The notes under the pieces were generated by a model, which had not been told where the DNA came from, ran no database searches, and worked only from the letters and a program-made list of their open reading frames with translations. Shown in pieces: positions 1 through 8,700 of a DNA stretch of 64,000 bases. Position 1 is the stretch's first letter. The number at the start of each line of letters is the position of its first letter. The stretch comes from Lachnospiraceae bacterium (GTDB lineage Bacteria; Bacillota; Clostridia; Lachnospirales; Anaerotignaceae): assembly GCA_003543235.1 (NCBI GenBank), contig DPJA01000038.1:198415-262414 (forward strand), in the 5' to 3' direction. The translations under genes and the position numbers were made by a program.

Positions 1-206
1 ATGTCTATATTTTCAAGAGATTCCAACGTTCGGTATACAGTCGACAGGTTTATATCTATATTTTCTTCTTTAAGAGCAATAAAAATTTGTTCTGCTGCCA
101 TCGGTTGATTGCTTTTTATCAATATATCTAAAATGGCTTTTCTACTTTTTGTTGATTTTAGTCCACTTTTCTTTAGCTTTTCTTCATACCCTGTATTTTT
201 AGACAA
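1..206 (-). CDS. Fur-family metal-responsive regulator, N-terminal part (Zur/PerR type)
   Basis: Only the first 68 codons are present; the gene runs off the left edge. The start is a TTG at 206, placed by a GGAGG at 216-220 with 9 bases of spacing. The visible part is the winged-helix DNA-binding domain, with the family motif NLSTVYRTLESLE near residues 54-66, typical of Fur, Zur and PerR proteins. The metal-binding dimerisation domain lies outside the window, so the metal cannot be read directly. It follows znuB by about 17 bases in the same direction, so it is probably the last visible gene of the operon and its repressor. A zinc-type (Zur) role is inferred from this context only. Confidence 0.85.
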   Translation of the reverse strand, partial: MSKNTGYEEKLKKSGLKSTKSRKAILDILIKSNQPMAAEQIFIALKEENIDINLSTVYRTLESLENID

Positions 207-223
207 ACTGTATATCCTCCATA

Positions 224-1075
224 TTATTTTTCTGTTTTTTGTTTCGCCGCAATAATATTTCTATTTATTTTAACACGAATTACATTGACTGCATATGTAA
301 AAAAATAGAATATCACTGATAGTATTACAATGCAAGCCCCTGATGAAATGTTCATCTCATAAGAAATCCACAAACCAGCAATGCAAAATAAAGCACCCAA
401 CGCAATAGCATAAATCATCCTATTTTTCAACTTGGATGAAAGCATCCCAGCAACCGCCGCAGGTGCTGTCAGTAATGCAAGGACCATAATAATGCCTGCT
501 ACTCTAATCAAAACTACAACTGTCATGGCTACCAAAATTAATAATAAATATTCCAAAAAGGCGGTATTCATTCCAATTATAGAAGCAAATTCGTCATCAA
601 AGAGATAAGCTTTCCAGTTGTTAAATAGTGCAACAATTACTAAAACAACCAAAAATGTAAGCCCTATCATCAAGTACAAATCCATTTTTGTAACCGATAA
701 TATATTTCCAAATAAATAGGAATTTAAATCTGGTGGATACCCTGGCATTAATGAAATAAATACAATTCCAAGAGCCATTCCCAAAGACCAGAACAAACCA
801 ATGACAATATCGGACTGAACTCCACCTTTTCTTTTTATATATCCTATTCCCATTGCAGCCGCTATTGAAAACATAAAAGCCCCAATGATTGGTTCAAATC
901 CCAATAAATAGCCAAGCCCAACCCCACCATAAGCAGTATGTGCAATTCCTCCGCTCATCATAACCAGTTTTTTTTCAACCACAATAACTCCTACAATTCC
1001 GCAAACAATGCTAGCTAAAACACTTGCAAGGAAGGCATTTTGCAGAAATTGATATTCAAATAACGCATTAATCAA
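224..1075 (-). CDS. znuB: Metal ABC transporter permease, ZnuB/MntB family
   Basis: Integral membrane permease of the ABC-3 family that imports zinc or manganese. The protein is almost entirely hydrophobic, with seven to nine membrane segments. Family stretches such as GGIAHTAYGGVGLGYLLG near residues 42-59 and LLTAPAAVAGM in the C-terminal half are visible. A start at ATG 1093 is possible, but the GGAGG at 1084-1088 sits 9 bases before a TTG at 1075, just after the znuC stop codon, so I prefer TTG 1075 (283 residues). It forms an operon with znuC and the downstream Fur-family gene. The substrate metal is not settled by sequence alone. Confidence 0.9.
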   Translation of the reverse strand: MINALFEYQFLQNAFLASVLASIVCGIVGVIVVEKKLVMMSGGIAHTAYGGVGLGYLLGFEPIIGAFMFSIAAAMGIGYIKRKGGVQSDIVIGLFWSLGMALGIVFISLMPGYPPDLNSYLFGNILSVTKMDLYLMIGLTFLVVLVIVALFNNWKAYLFDDEFASIIGMNTAFLEYLLLILVAMTVVVLIRVAGIIMVLALLTAPAAVAGMLSSKLKNRMIYAIALGALFCIAGLWISYEMNISSGACIVILSVIFYFFTYAVNVIRVKINRNIIAAKQKTEK

Positions 1076-1076
1076 T

Positions 1077-1841
1077 TTATTTTTCCTCCCCATGTGATTT
1101 TAATACTCTATGTGGTACTCCGTGTGCAATTAAATCAACTGGGCATCCATATAATTGATTTACAATGTGTTCGTTTAGTTCTGGTTCTCCATGATAAACC
1201 AGCTTTCCATTCAAACAAGCTAACCTTCCAACTGTTGATGAAATAGCCAAAAGGTCATGTGTTACAAGAACTATTGTCATTTCTTTATTTAAATTTTCAA
1301 GCAAGGCATAAATTTGTTCTCTGGAACTTGCGTCAACACTTGCCGTTGGCTCATCTAAAAGTAAAATTTTAGGATTTACAGTAAGTGCTCTGGCAATTAG
1401 TAGTCTTTGAAATTCCCCGCCAGATAATTCTGAAATCTGTCGGTTTGCCAAGCTTTCTATTCCAACTCGTTTAATCTGTTCATATGCAATTTCTTTATCT
1501 TCTTTGGAATATTTCATAAACGGAGATAATCCCGCCTTTAACCGTCCTGTTAAAACAACTTCAAATGCAGATATTGGAAATCGTCTATCCATTGTAGCAA
1601 ATTGGGGTACATACCCAATAGCAGTTAAATTTTTTCTAGCTTCCTGATTATAAATCTGAATACTTCCAGTTGTAATTGGAATTAATCCTAATATAGCCTT
1701 TAAAAAGGTTGACTTTCCACCACCGTTGGGTCCAATAACGCCAAGGAATTCTCCCTCATTGACATCTAAGCAAACATCTGTTATAGCTGCTGTTTCCCCA
1801 TAATAGACAGACAGATTGTCAATATGAATAGCCCTACCCAT
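1077..1841 (-). CDS. znuC: Metal ABC transporter ATP-binding protein, ZnuC/MntB family
   Basis: Cytoplasmic ATPase energising metal import through ZnuB. Walker A (GPNGGGKST, about residues 37-45), the ABC signature (LSGGEFQR, about 139) and Walker B with catalytic Glu (ILLLDEPTASVDA, about 159) are all present. The C-terminus carries the His-containing tail common in zinc and manganese ABC ATPases. Its ATG overlaps the stop codon of the short lipoprotein gene upstream (TAATG) and has no clear Shine-Dalgarno of its own. Translation is therefore probably coupled to that short ORF. Length (254 residues) is normal. Confidence 0.93.
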   Translation of the reverse strand: MGRAIHIDNLSVYYGETAAITDVCLDVNEGEFLGVIGPNGGGKSTFLKAILGLIPITTGSIQIYNQEARKNLTAIGYVPQFATMDRRFPISAFEVVLTGRLKAGLSPFMKYSKEDKEIAYEQIKRVGIESLANRQISELSGGEFQRLLIARALTVNPKILLLDEPTASVDASSREQIYALLENLNKEMTIVLVTHDLLAISSTVGRLACLNGKLVYHGEPELNEHIVNQLYGCPVDLIAHGVPHRVLKSHGEEK

Positions 1842-1987
1842 TACTGCATTGAGGTAGCCATTGTTTCAACAATAGGCTTTCCTTGTACAACTTCTTCCTG
1901 CTTATTATTGCTACAACTCAATAAACATATTGTGCTATTTAGAAGAATGCTACCAACTACTGTTCGTATAACTCTTTTTGCTTTCAT
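1841..1987 (-). CDS. Short lipoprotein, probable remnant of the metal-binding protein ZnuA
   Basis: A 48-residue ORF at the position where znuABC-type operons normally encode the roughly 300-residue solute-binding lipoprotein. It begins with a basic, hydrophobic signal peptide ending in a lipobox (LLSC, Cys25), then SNNKQEEVVQGKPIVE, resembling the start of mature metal-binding lipoproteins. It then stops after a few residues (TMATSMQ). The start at 1987 has a GAGG at 1994-1997. The longer in-frame reading from 2092 is impossible as a gene start because it lies in the -35 box. The stop overlaps the znuC start. I infer an in-frame internal deletion of znuA; a purpose-built small lipoprotein is the alternative. 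Confidence 0.6.
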   Translation of the reverse strand: MKAKRVIRTVVGSILLNSTICLLSCSNNKQEEVVQGKPIVETMATSMQ

Positions 1988-2036
1988 ATTTTGCCTCTGC
2001 TTTCTTAATAAAAAATTGTCAACCATAAACTGATAT

Positions 2037-2057
2037 TGCAAATGCAAACCATTTGCA
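2037..2057. promoter_or_regulatory. Operator-like palindrome, candidate Fur/Zur site
   Basis: Inverted repeat TGCAAATG-CAAAC-CATTTGCA with 8-base perfect arms. It starts about 7 bases downstream of the -10 box and covers the expected transcription start of the metal-transport operon. The operon also encodes a Fur-family regulator, so this is a candidate operator. The sequence does not closely match the Bacillus Zur box, so the assignment rests on position and symmetry. Confidence 0.5.
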
Positions 2058-2063
2058 GTAATG

Positions 2064-2092
2064 ATTATATATCTGTGCTTACTGGATGTCAA
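2064..2092 (-). promoter_or_regulatory. Sigma-A promoter of the metal-transport operon
   Basis: Perfect consensus on the minus strand: TTGACA at 2087-2092, 17-base spacer, TATAAT at 2064-2069. It lies about 80 bases upstream of the short lipoprotein ORF. Such a strong promoter overlapped by a palindrome suggests tight repression with high output when released. Confidence 0.85.
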
Positions 2093-2098
2093 TATTCA

Positions 2099-2146
2099 AT
2101 TAAAAATAGATTGCTCTGCATATATCAGAAACAATCTATTTTTAAT
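2099..2146 (-). terminator. Intrinsic terminator of the MBL-fold gene
   Basis: A 15-base perfect stem (2099-2113 with 2132-2146) with an 18-base loop lies just after the stop codon of the MBL-fold gene. The minus-strand 3' arm reads CTATTTTTAAT. The stem is AT-rich but long. It also separates this gene from the metal-transport promoter. Confidence 0.6.
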
Positions 2147-2163
2147 TAATCATTGATTTTATC

Positions 2164-2997
2164 CTATATTTCAATTATTTTGCCTGTATTATTGTAAAGA
2201 AATTTTTCATTAAATTCATTGCTAATGCTATGAATTCCTTTCTCTCCTGTACAGTGAGAAACTGCAATTAACTGAATATTCATATTTTTCAATGAATCTA
2301 TTGTTTTTTGCAATCTAATTTCGTCTGCTTCAACTAAATGAGTTCCTCCAATTACCGCATAAATTGGAATGTTTACTCTTTTTGATATAGTATTTAAAAT
2401 ATTGACCACACCCACATGGGAACATCCCACTATAACAACCAACCCTTTTTCAGTCACAATACCAAGTGATATTTCATCATCAAATTTATCTTCAATATAA
2501 GATGAATTATCTTTAAAAAAGAATTTGCTGTTCATTTTTTCAAAGTCGTTGCTTTGTTTGAAATTATGAAAAAGAATAATATTTTCCGTCAAATATATAA
2601 TATCTTCATTTATTTTCTTTAATGGAATACCTTTTTCCCTTATGTACTCTTCATCAAAGAAATTTCCGTTGTATTTATATTCATTTTCGGCAACTGTTTT
2701 ATATTTTGGTCTGAAAAATTCTTCACCAACAATTAATTGTGGTATTCCAACTTCATCAATAAGTTTTTTAAATCCACCGCTATGGTCATAATGTCCATGA
2801 CTAATTATTACATAGTCTAAATCTGCTAAATTTTGATTGAGTGTTTTAGCATTTTTTATAAAATCTCCACTTTGCCCAGTATCAAAAAGAATACGCTTTT
2901 CATCCGTTTCTATAAGCAAAGAAAAACCATGTTCAAAACATAATTTTTTTTGGTCATCCTGATTATTTTCAATTAATGTAACTATTCTTAAATTCAT
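2164..2997 (-). CDS. MBL-fold metallo-hydrolase
   Basis: Cytoplasmic metallo-beta-lactamase-fold protein (277 residues). The metal-binding motif HGHYDH is at residues 67-72. Further likely ligands lie in GCSHVGVVN (about 192-200), and GGTHLVEAD and SHCTGEKG follow. The architecture resembles proteins annotated as dihydropterin ribofuranosyl-aminobenzene-phosphate synthase-like MBL enzymes, but the substrate is not known. It lies downstream of the NifX/MinD cluster in the same orientation, 138 bases away. MBL proteins often accompany such Fe-S/Mo clusters, so co-function is possible but inferred. An AAAGGA motif precedes the ATG. Confidence 0.8.
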   Translation of the reverse strand: MNLRIVTLIENNQDDQKKLCFEHGFSLLIETDEKRILFDTGQSGDFIKNAKTLNQNLADLDYVIISHGHYDHSGGFKKLIDEVGIPQLIVGEEFFRPKYKTVAENEYKYNGNFFDEEYIREKGIPLKKINEDIIYLTENIILFHNFKQSNDFEKMNSKFFFKDNSSYIEDKFDDEISLGIVTEKGLVVIVGCSHVGVVNILNTISKRVNIPIYAVIGGTHLVEADEIRLQKTIDSLKNMNIQLIAVSHCTGEKGIHSISNEFNEKFLYNNTGKIIEI

Positions 2998-3006
2998 TGT
3001 TTTTCC

Positions 3007-3135
3007 TTTCCAATAAAATTTTATAAACGCTCATTACGTTTTATATTTAGAATTTCCCAAAGACACAAACTTCGTATCTTTAGGAAATCATTCAACTGTT
3101 ATTGATTTTATTGGTCTTAACCTTGATTGCATTTA
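3007..3135. other. Intergenic region with imperfect hairpin
   Basis: Between the NifX-like gene and the MBL gene. An imperfect inverted repeat spans 3052-3088 (ATTTCC-AAAGA arms paired with TCTTT-GGAAAT, two mismatches). On the minus strand it contains a possible weak promoter, TTGTGT-17-TATAAA. It lacks a T-run, so it does not look like a terminator. Confidence 0.3.
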
Positions 3136-3492
3136 TTAATCGTTGCAATGTCCCTCGTGTGCGTGTTCCTTACATACACTTCCTGTTGATTTTAATCCTC
3201 CACCAATAAATTGTTTTACTGCATCGTCTGCAACTCCTTGTGCACCTACAACAACCTGAATTCCGTTTCCAACAAACAATTGCTGAGCTGCTTCACCCAT
3301 TCCGCCTGCTATGATAACATCTGTATTGTGTTCTTTTAAAAACACTGGAAGGTATCCTGGTCTATGCCCAGGGTTTGCAACAAAAACCTTGTTTTTAACT
3401 TCAACATTTTCAACTTCATACATAGTAAACCCTTCACAATGTCCAAAATGTCCACTTACCATAACTCCATCACTCGCTACTGCTATTTTCAT
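3136..3492 (-). CDS. NifX/NifB-like (dinitrogenase Fe-Mo cofactor family) protein with Cys/His tail
   Basis: Small soluble protein (118 residues) of the NifX/NafY/orange-protein fold, which binds or carries metal-sulfur clusters. It has the typical MKIAVASDG start, SGHFGHCEGF near residue 17, and the IIAGGMGEAA strand-turn. The start at 3492 is fixed by GGAGG at 3501-3505 with 8 bases of spacing; a start at 3507 would fall inside that site. The C-terminus ends in CKEHAHEGHC, a Cys/His-rich tail that could bind metal. It is the last gene of the four-gene cluster. Nitrogenase genes are not visible, so a nitrogen-fixation role is not supported. Confidence 0.85.
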   Translation of the reverse strand: MKIAVASDGVMVSGHFGHCEGFTMYEVENVEVKNKVFVANPGHRPGYLPVFLKEHNTDVIIAGGMGEAAQQLFVGNGIQVVVGAQGVADDAVKQFIGGGLKSTGSVCKEHAHEGHCND

Positions 3493-3507
3493 ATTTAATT
3501 CCTCCAA

Positions 3508-4389
3508 TTATTTTATTTTAGTATTTGATAAAATTCCTTTTTCAATCATAATGTCATTCATACGAATCCACATTTCCTCAATTGCTTTTCTTGCTATACT
3601 ATCTTCAAATGCTGTTATGGGCTTTAATGTATTAACCGATTCCATAACTTTTTTGTCAAAGGGTATTTTGCCTACTACAAAAAGCTTCTTTTCTTTTGCA
3701 TAATCTTCAATCTGAGAAGTCATTTCCAAATTTATATTATATTTATTAATACAAACCATAACCTGTGTTTCAAAGTGTTCTGATAATTCTAAAATTCTTT
3801 TCAAATCATCCAAACCCGATTTAGTTGGTTCTGTAACTATAAGAGCAACGTCTGTTTCAGTAATAGAAGCAATAACAGCACATCCAATTCCCGGTGAACC
3901 GTCAATAATTGTAATGGTGCCATCATCTTCAAATTTCTTAACATTTTTTCTTAGCTGTGTCACTAGTTTGCCTGAACCATCACTGCCAACACCCATCATA
4001 GCTCTTGAAATGATTCCTTTATCTGTTTTTGTTAGGAATGTATCTGCCGATTTCTCTTCCTCTAGTGAAATTGCATTCTGTGGACATACAAGTGTGCAAG
4101 CACCACAGCCTTCACAAGCAAATGGGTCAACAACACAATTTTTAATTGCGTTAAACTTACAAACCTCTTCGCAAGCTCCACATTCAACACAAAGGCTTTT
4201 ATTTATTTTAGCTTTTTTCCCACCATAAAAACTTCCCGTTTCAATATCTGTTCCTTTGTAGAATAAATAAAGATTAGGTGCATCCACATCACAGTCTACT
4301 TTAATTACTTTTTTGGCAAGTTCCGATAAAGCTGCAACCACGGTTGTTTTTCCTGTTCCGCCTTTTCCGCTTAACACTGATATCACCAT
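3508..4389 (-). CDS. MinD/NBP35-type P-loop ATPase with inserted 2[4Fe-4S] ferredoxin domain
   Basis: Deviant Walker A ATPase (SGKGGTGKTT at residues 7-16) of the MinD/Mrp/NifH superfamily, 293 residues. About 60 residues in, a ferredoxin-like insert carries two CxxCxxCxxxC motifs (CVECGACEEVC and CEGCGACTLVC), each able to hold a [4Fe-4S] cluster. It overlaps the upstream paralogue by 7 bases, so the two ATPases are translationally coupled and may form a heterodimer. Paired ATPases of this build accompany NifX-like proteins in orange-protein clusters of sulfate reducers. Role in metal-cluster assembly or transfer is inferred. Confidence 0.88.
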   Translation of the reverse strand: MVISVLSGKGGTGKTTVVAALSELAKKVIKVDCDVDAPNLYLFYKGTDIETGSFYGGKKAKINKSLCVECGACEEVCKFNAIKNCVVDPFACEGCGACTLVCPQNAISLEEEKSADTFLTKTDKGIISRAMMGVGSDGSGKLVTQLRKNVKKFEDDGTITIIDGSPGIGCAVIASITETDVALIVTEPTKSGLDDLKRILELSEHFETQVMVCINKYNINLEMTSQIEDYAKEKKLFVVGKIPFDKKVMESVNTLKPITAFEDSIARKAIEEMWIRMNDIMIEKGILSNTKIK

Positions 4390-5210
4390 GCAAATGCCTC
4401 CTTTATCTTTTCTGCTGTATTGATGAATATTTCTCTATGAAATTCATCATCGCACAACATAATTCCTTTTGAGTATAATGCTGCCGCTTCCATACTATAA
4501 GGAATTGTTCCCAATAAAGAAATTTTATTTTCAGTACAATATCTTTTCACCATATTTTCTGTTCCATCATCTTTATTAATGATAATTCCATATGGTATAT
4601 TGTAAATCTTAACAAGTTCAACAGCCATTTTAAGATCATGCAGACCAAATTCTGATGGTTCTGTAACTAATATAGCAGCATCTGCATATTTCAAGGAAGT
4701 TACAACATTACAAGAAGTTCCTGGTGGACAATCTATAAAGTGGTCTTCTTTTGATAAACCACCAAGCAAATTCCTAATAACCGGAACTGCCATAGGTTCA
4801 CCTACGTTTAAAATTCCTCTGTGGCAGATTATATCTTTGGAAATTCCAGTTTCCAGTTTACCAATAGAGCGTTTGGAATAAGATAACGCTCCCGTCTTGC
4901 AGACTAACTTACAAGCTCCACAGTCATGGCACAATTTTTGAAATACAACAATTTCTTTTCCAGCTTTAGCCAATGAATTGAATTGACATACTTTTGCACA
5001 CGCTCCACACAATACACACTTTTTATTATCAATAACAGGAAATTCCACAAAAACATCTTCACTTTTTAGGATAGAAGGATTCAAAAAAATAAATCCATTC
5101 GGTTCTTCTACATCGCAATCAACATAACTAACGCCTAACGTCATTGCCAAATTAGTAGACACCGTTGTTTTTCCGGTTCCTCCTTTTCCACTAAGTATTG
5201 CTATATTCAT
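4383..5210 (-). CDS. MinD/NBP35-type P-loop ATPase with inserted ferredoxin domain (paralogue)
   Basis: Second ATPase of the pair, 275 residues, beginning MNIAILSGKGGTGKTT, so the P-loop is at the extreme N-terminus. The ferredoxin insert has CVLCGACAKVC and CHDCGACKLVC at about residues 65-107. A DCPPGTSCNVV switch-like motif follows near residue 160. It is similar in plan to the downstream neighbour, which indicates gene duplication followed by divergence. It lies 20 bases after the first NifX-like gene. Its ATP-driven function in Fe-S or Mo-S handling is inferred from family and context. Confidence 0.88.
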   Translation of the reverse strand: MNIAILSGKGGTGKTTVSTNLAMTLGVSYVDCDVEEPNGFIFLNPSILKSEDVFVEFPVIDNKKCVLCGACAKVCQFNSLAKAGKEIVVFQKLCHDCGACKLVCKTGALSYSKRSIGKLETGISKDIICHRGILNVGEPMAVPVIRNLLGGLSKEDHFIDCPPGTSCNVVTSLKYADAAILVTEPSEFGLHDLKMAVELVKIYNIPYGIIINKDDGTENMVKRYCTENKISLLGTIPYSMEAAALYSKGIMLCDDEFHREIFINTAEKIKEAFAW

Positions 5211-5229
5211 GCCATTCTCCTTAATTTAT

Positions 5230-5592
5230 CTATTTCATTCCATTATGTGCATTTCCTGCAATATTCACCTGTAAAAGTTCATTTTTTTGAAACATTTCAA
5301 CTACATTAAATATTGGAAGTTCCTCACATTTGTAAACCTTAATATCTGCTTTTTCCAGAAGTTCAAACGCATTTGGACCAACACTTCCACTAATAACTGC
5401 TGACACGTTTTCATCTATAACCTGACTTGCTGCTGCAATTCCTGCACCTCCACCTGAAGATACACCATTGTTTCCCATTGCTTTATACTCGCCTGTTTCT
5501 GTGTCAAAAATCAAAAAGTAGTCACATCTGCCAAATCTTCTATCTAATATACTTTCCTTATTTTGACCTGCTGCCGATATTGCAATTTTCAT
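5230..5592 (-). CDS. NifX-like (dinitrogenase Fe-Mo cofactor family) protein
   Basis: First gene of the NifX-ATPase-ATPase-NifX cluster, 120 residues. Starts MKIAISAAG at 5592 with GAGG six bases upstream; a longer reading from 5610 lacks a ribosome binding site. The fold-defining segments RRFGRCDYFLIF and VISGSVGPNAFELL are seen. One Cys lies in the RFGRC segment and one in YKCEELP. It is a paralogue of the gene at 3136-3492 but lacks that Cys/His tail. Probable metallocluster-binding protein of unknown physiological target. Confidence 0.85.
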   Translation of the reverse strand: MKIAISAAGQNKESILDRRFGRCDYFLIFDTETGEYKAMGNNGVSSGGGAGIAAASQVIDENVSAVISGSVGPNAFELLEKADIKVYKCEELPIFNVVEMFQKNELLQVNIAGNAHNGMK

Positions 5593-5648
5593 ATTATACC
5601 TCACTTTCACATTTTAGTTCTCTCACTTATGAGCATATGCCAATTACT

Positions 5649-5677
5649 ATAATACTATCCCTATAAGTTTTTGTCAA
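5649..5677 (-). promoter_or_regulatory. Promoter of the NifX/MinD cluster
   Basis: TTGACA at 5672-5677, 17-base spacer, TATTAT at 5649-5654 on the minus strand, about 57 bases before the first ATG. No obvious operator palindrome is seen next to it. Confidence 0.75.
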
Positions 5678-5723
5678 ATACCAATTTCACATACACACGT
5701 AGCTGCATTTGCAAAAAACTGTA

Positions 5724-5760
5724 TAAAAAAAGCTGTGACAACTAAAAACATTGCCACAGC
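5724..5760 (-). terminator. Intrinsic terminator after polC
   Basis: Stem GCTGTGGCAA / TTGTCACAGC (one G-U pair) at 5732-5741 and 5751-5760, followed on the minus strand by seven T residues. It lies 26 bases after the polC stop and marks the end of the long envelope-replication operon. Confidence 0.85.
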
Positions 5761-5785
5761 GGCGGTACATTTGAGGTTTTCACCC

Positions 5786-8700
5786 TTAAAATAAAGTTAA
5801 TTGGTTCGTATCTGGTATTCCCTTTAATACATCGTTTTCTTTCAAAAGCTCAATTAATGTTTTCCCCACTCCTGTATATTCTTTAAATTCCTCAATAGTT
5901 TTAAATTCATCAACTCCATCACGTCCGTCAACAATACCCTGTGCGGCATTAATACCAAGCCCTTGCAAAGAATTAAATGGTGGTATAAGCCCATTGTCAG
6001 ATATTATAAACTTTTTGGAATCGGATTTATATAGGTCTATTGGACAAAACTTATACCCTCGTGAATAAAATTCTATAACCAATTCTAGCACAGTAAGCTT
6101 ACCTTTTTCCTTAGTAGTTGCTGTATTACCTTTTTGTTCAATCTCTTTTGCCGTTTGTCTTGCAATTTCTTCACCACGACACATACAGCTATAATCAAAA
6201 TCGTCACTAGCACGTACAGTAAAATAAGCCGCATAATATGCCAACGCATAATTTATTTTAAAATATGCAATTCTAAACGCCATCATTACATATGCCGCCG
6301 CATGGGCTTTAGGGAACATATACTTTATTTTAAGGCAGCTTTCAATATACCACTGTGGAACATTGTTTTCCCGCATAAGCTCAATGTCTTCATCTGTAAG
6401 CCCCTTGCCCTTACGAACCTTTTCCATAATTTTAAAGGAAGCCTTGTTTGGCACACCCTTGTTTATAAGGTATCCCATAATACTGTCACGTGTAGAAATT
6501 GTTTCTTTTAGGGTTATTGTGCCGTTTGCAATAAGGTCTGCCGCATTGCCTATCCATACGTCGGTGCCATGAGAAAGCCCTGAAATTCTTAATAAGTCTG
6601 AAAAAGATTTTGGCTTTGTGTCCAACAACATCTGGCGAACAAACTTGGTTCCAAATTCAGGTATTCCCAAAGTTCCTGTTTCGCAACCGATTTGCTCTGC
6701 AGTTACTCCAAGTGCCTTAGGTGACTCAAAAAGTGACATAGTATCACGGTCATCCAAATGCACCAACTGTGGATTAACACTGGTAAGGTCATACAACATA
6801 CGTATAACCGTAGGGTCGTCATGGCCAAGCAAATCCAGTTTTAGCAAACGTCCTGAAATTGAGTGATAGTCAAAATGTGTAGTAGTTATATTAGAAGTAA
6901 CATCATCAGCAGGTCGCTGTATAGGACAAAACTCACATATATCTCGGTCACGTGGAACAACCATAAGTCCTCCCGGATGCTGTCCTGTAGTTCTCTTTAC
7001 TCCAGTGCAGCCGTTAACAAGTCGGTTTATCTCTGCATTATGGGCAATTTTACCTTTCTTTTCTAAATATTTAAGCACAAAACCATAAGCAGTTTTGTCA
7101 GCAAGTGTGCCAATTGTACCTGCCTTAAATACTTTTCCCTTGCCAAACAGTTCCTCAGTGTAGGCGTGTGCCTGTTGTTGATATTCCCCTGAAAAATTAA
7201 GGTCAATATCAGGTTCTTTATCTCCCTCAAAGCCAAGAAAAGTTTCAAATGGAATATCATGACCCTCTTTAAGGAGCTTTGCACCACATTTTGGACAAAT
7301 AGCGTCTGGCATATCGCAACCACTGCCACCCTCAAGAAACACCTTTTTTACTACGTCACTTTCAAAATCCGAATACTTACATTCTGGGCAAAGATAGTGC
7401 GGCGGAAGAGGATTAACTTCTGTTATACCTGCCATTGTAGCCACGAATGATGAACCTACAGACCCACGTGAGCCAACTAAATATCCATGTTCAACAGAGT
7501 TCCATACAAGCTTTTGAGCAATTATATAAAGCACTGCATATCCATTGCTTATAATAGAATTCAGCTCTCTGTCCAGTCTTTTTTTCACCACATCAGGCAA
7601 AGGCACTCCATACATACTTGTTGCCTTTGTTGTTGTAATTTGTGTAAGGTCGTCATCTGCACCGTCTATACGTGGTGGAAACGTGCCGTCTGGTATAGGT
7701 TTTATTTCCTCAATCATATCAGCAATTAAATTTGTGTTGGTAACAACAATTTCATATGCTTTTTCCTTGCCTAAATACTCAAACTCCTCAAGCATTTCCT
7801 CCGTAGTTCTGAAATAAAGAGGTGCCTGATTATCGGCGTCAGAAAAACCTTCCGCATTCATAATTATTTTCCTGTAGTCTGCATCTTGTGGGTCAATAAA
7901 ATGTACATCACACGTAGCAACAACAGGCTTATTATGCTTTTCTCCAAGAGAAATTATTTTTTTGTTGTATTCCTTTATATCCTCAAAGGATGATACAGAA
8001 TCTACCTTTGAAGACTCAATCATAAACTGGTTGTTCCCCAAAGGTTGAATTTCCAGATAATCATAAAAGTTGACAATACCCTCTATAACATCTTTGGGCT
8101 TATCATCCAGCAATCCTCTAAAAAGCTCGCCTGCCTCGCAGGCACTGCCAATTATAAGGCCTTCACGAAATTCCATCAGTTTGCTTTTTGGTATACGTGG
8201 CCGTTTTTTTGCAAAATATTCCAAATGCGACATACTTATCAATTCGTACAAATTTCTAAGACCAACATAATTTTTAACTAAAATTATTATATGGTAAGGC
8301 TTAAGCTTATTATAATTTACAGTTCTGCTGCAAAAGACATTGACTTCATCTAATTTATAAACCTGTTTATTTGCTAACATATCCAAAAATTTCATCAATA
8401 TTTCCGCTGTTGCTTCTGCATCATTAACTGCCCTATGATGACCATTTAGCTCTACCCCAAGGTGGTCGGCAACTATATTAAGCTTATACTTTTTAAGTTC
8501 AGGCAAAAGGCTTTTGGCAAGTTCAACTGTGTCCATAACTGTGTTTTCAATATCCGCCAATTTAAGATTTTCTGCATTTTTGCGTATAAAGCCTACGTCA
8601 AAGCTTGCATTATGTGCTACAAGCACTGTGTTGCCAAAGAATTTTATAAATTCGGGTAGAATTTCGTCTATGGTGGGTGCATCGCTAACCATTTCATCGG

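Noticed and set aside
1841..2092. 83-residue reading of the lipoprotein ORF from 2092
   Set aside because: Begins inside the -35 box of a consensus promoter, so it cannot be translated from that promoter.
3136..5592. Nitrogenase accessory locus
   Set aside because: NifX-like names alone do not imply nitrogen fixation; no nif structural or nifB, nifE, nifN genes are present.
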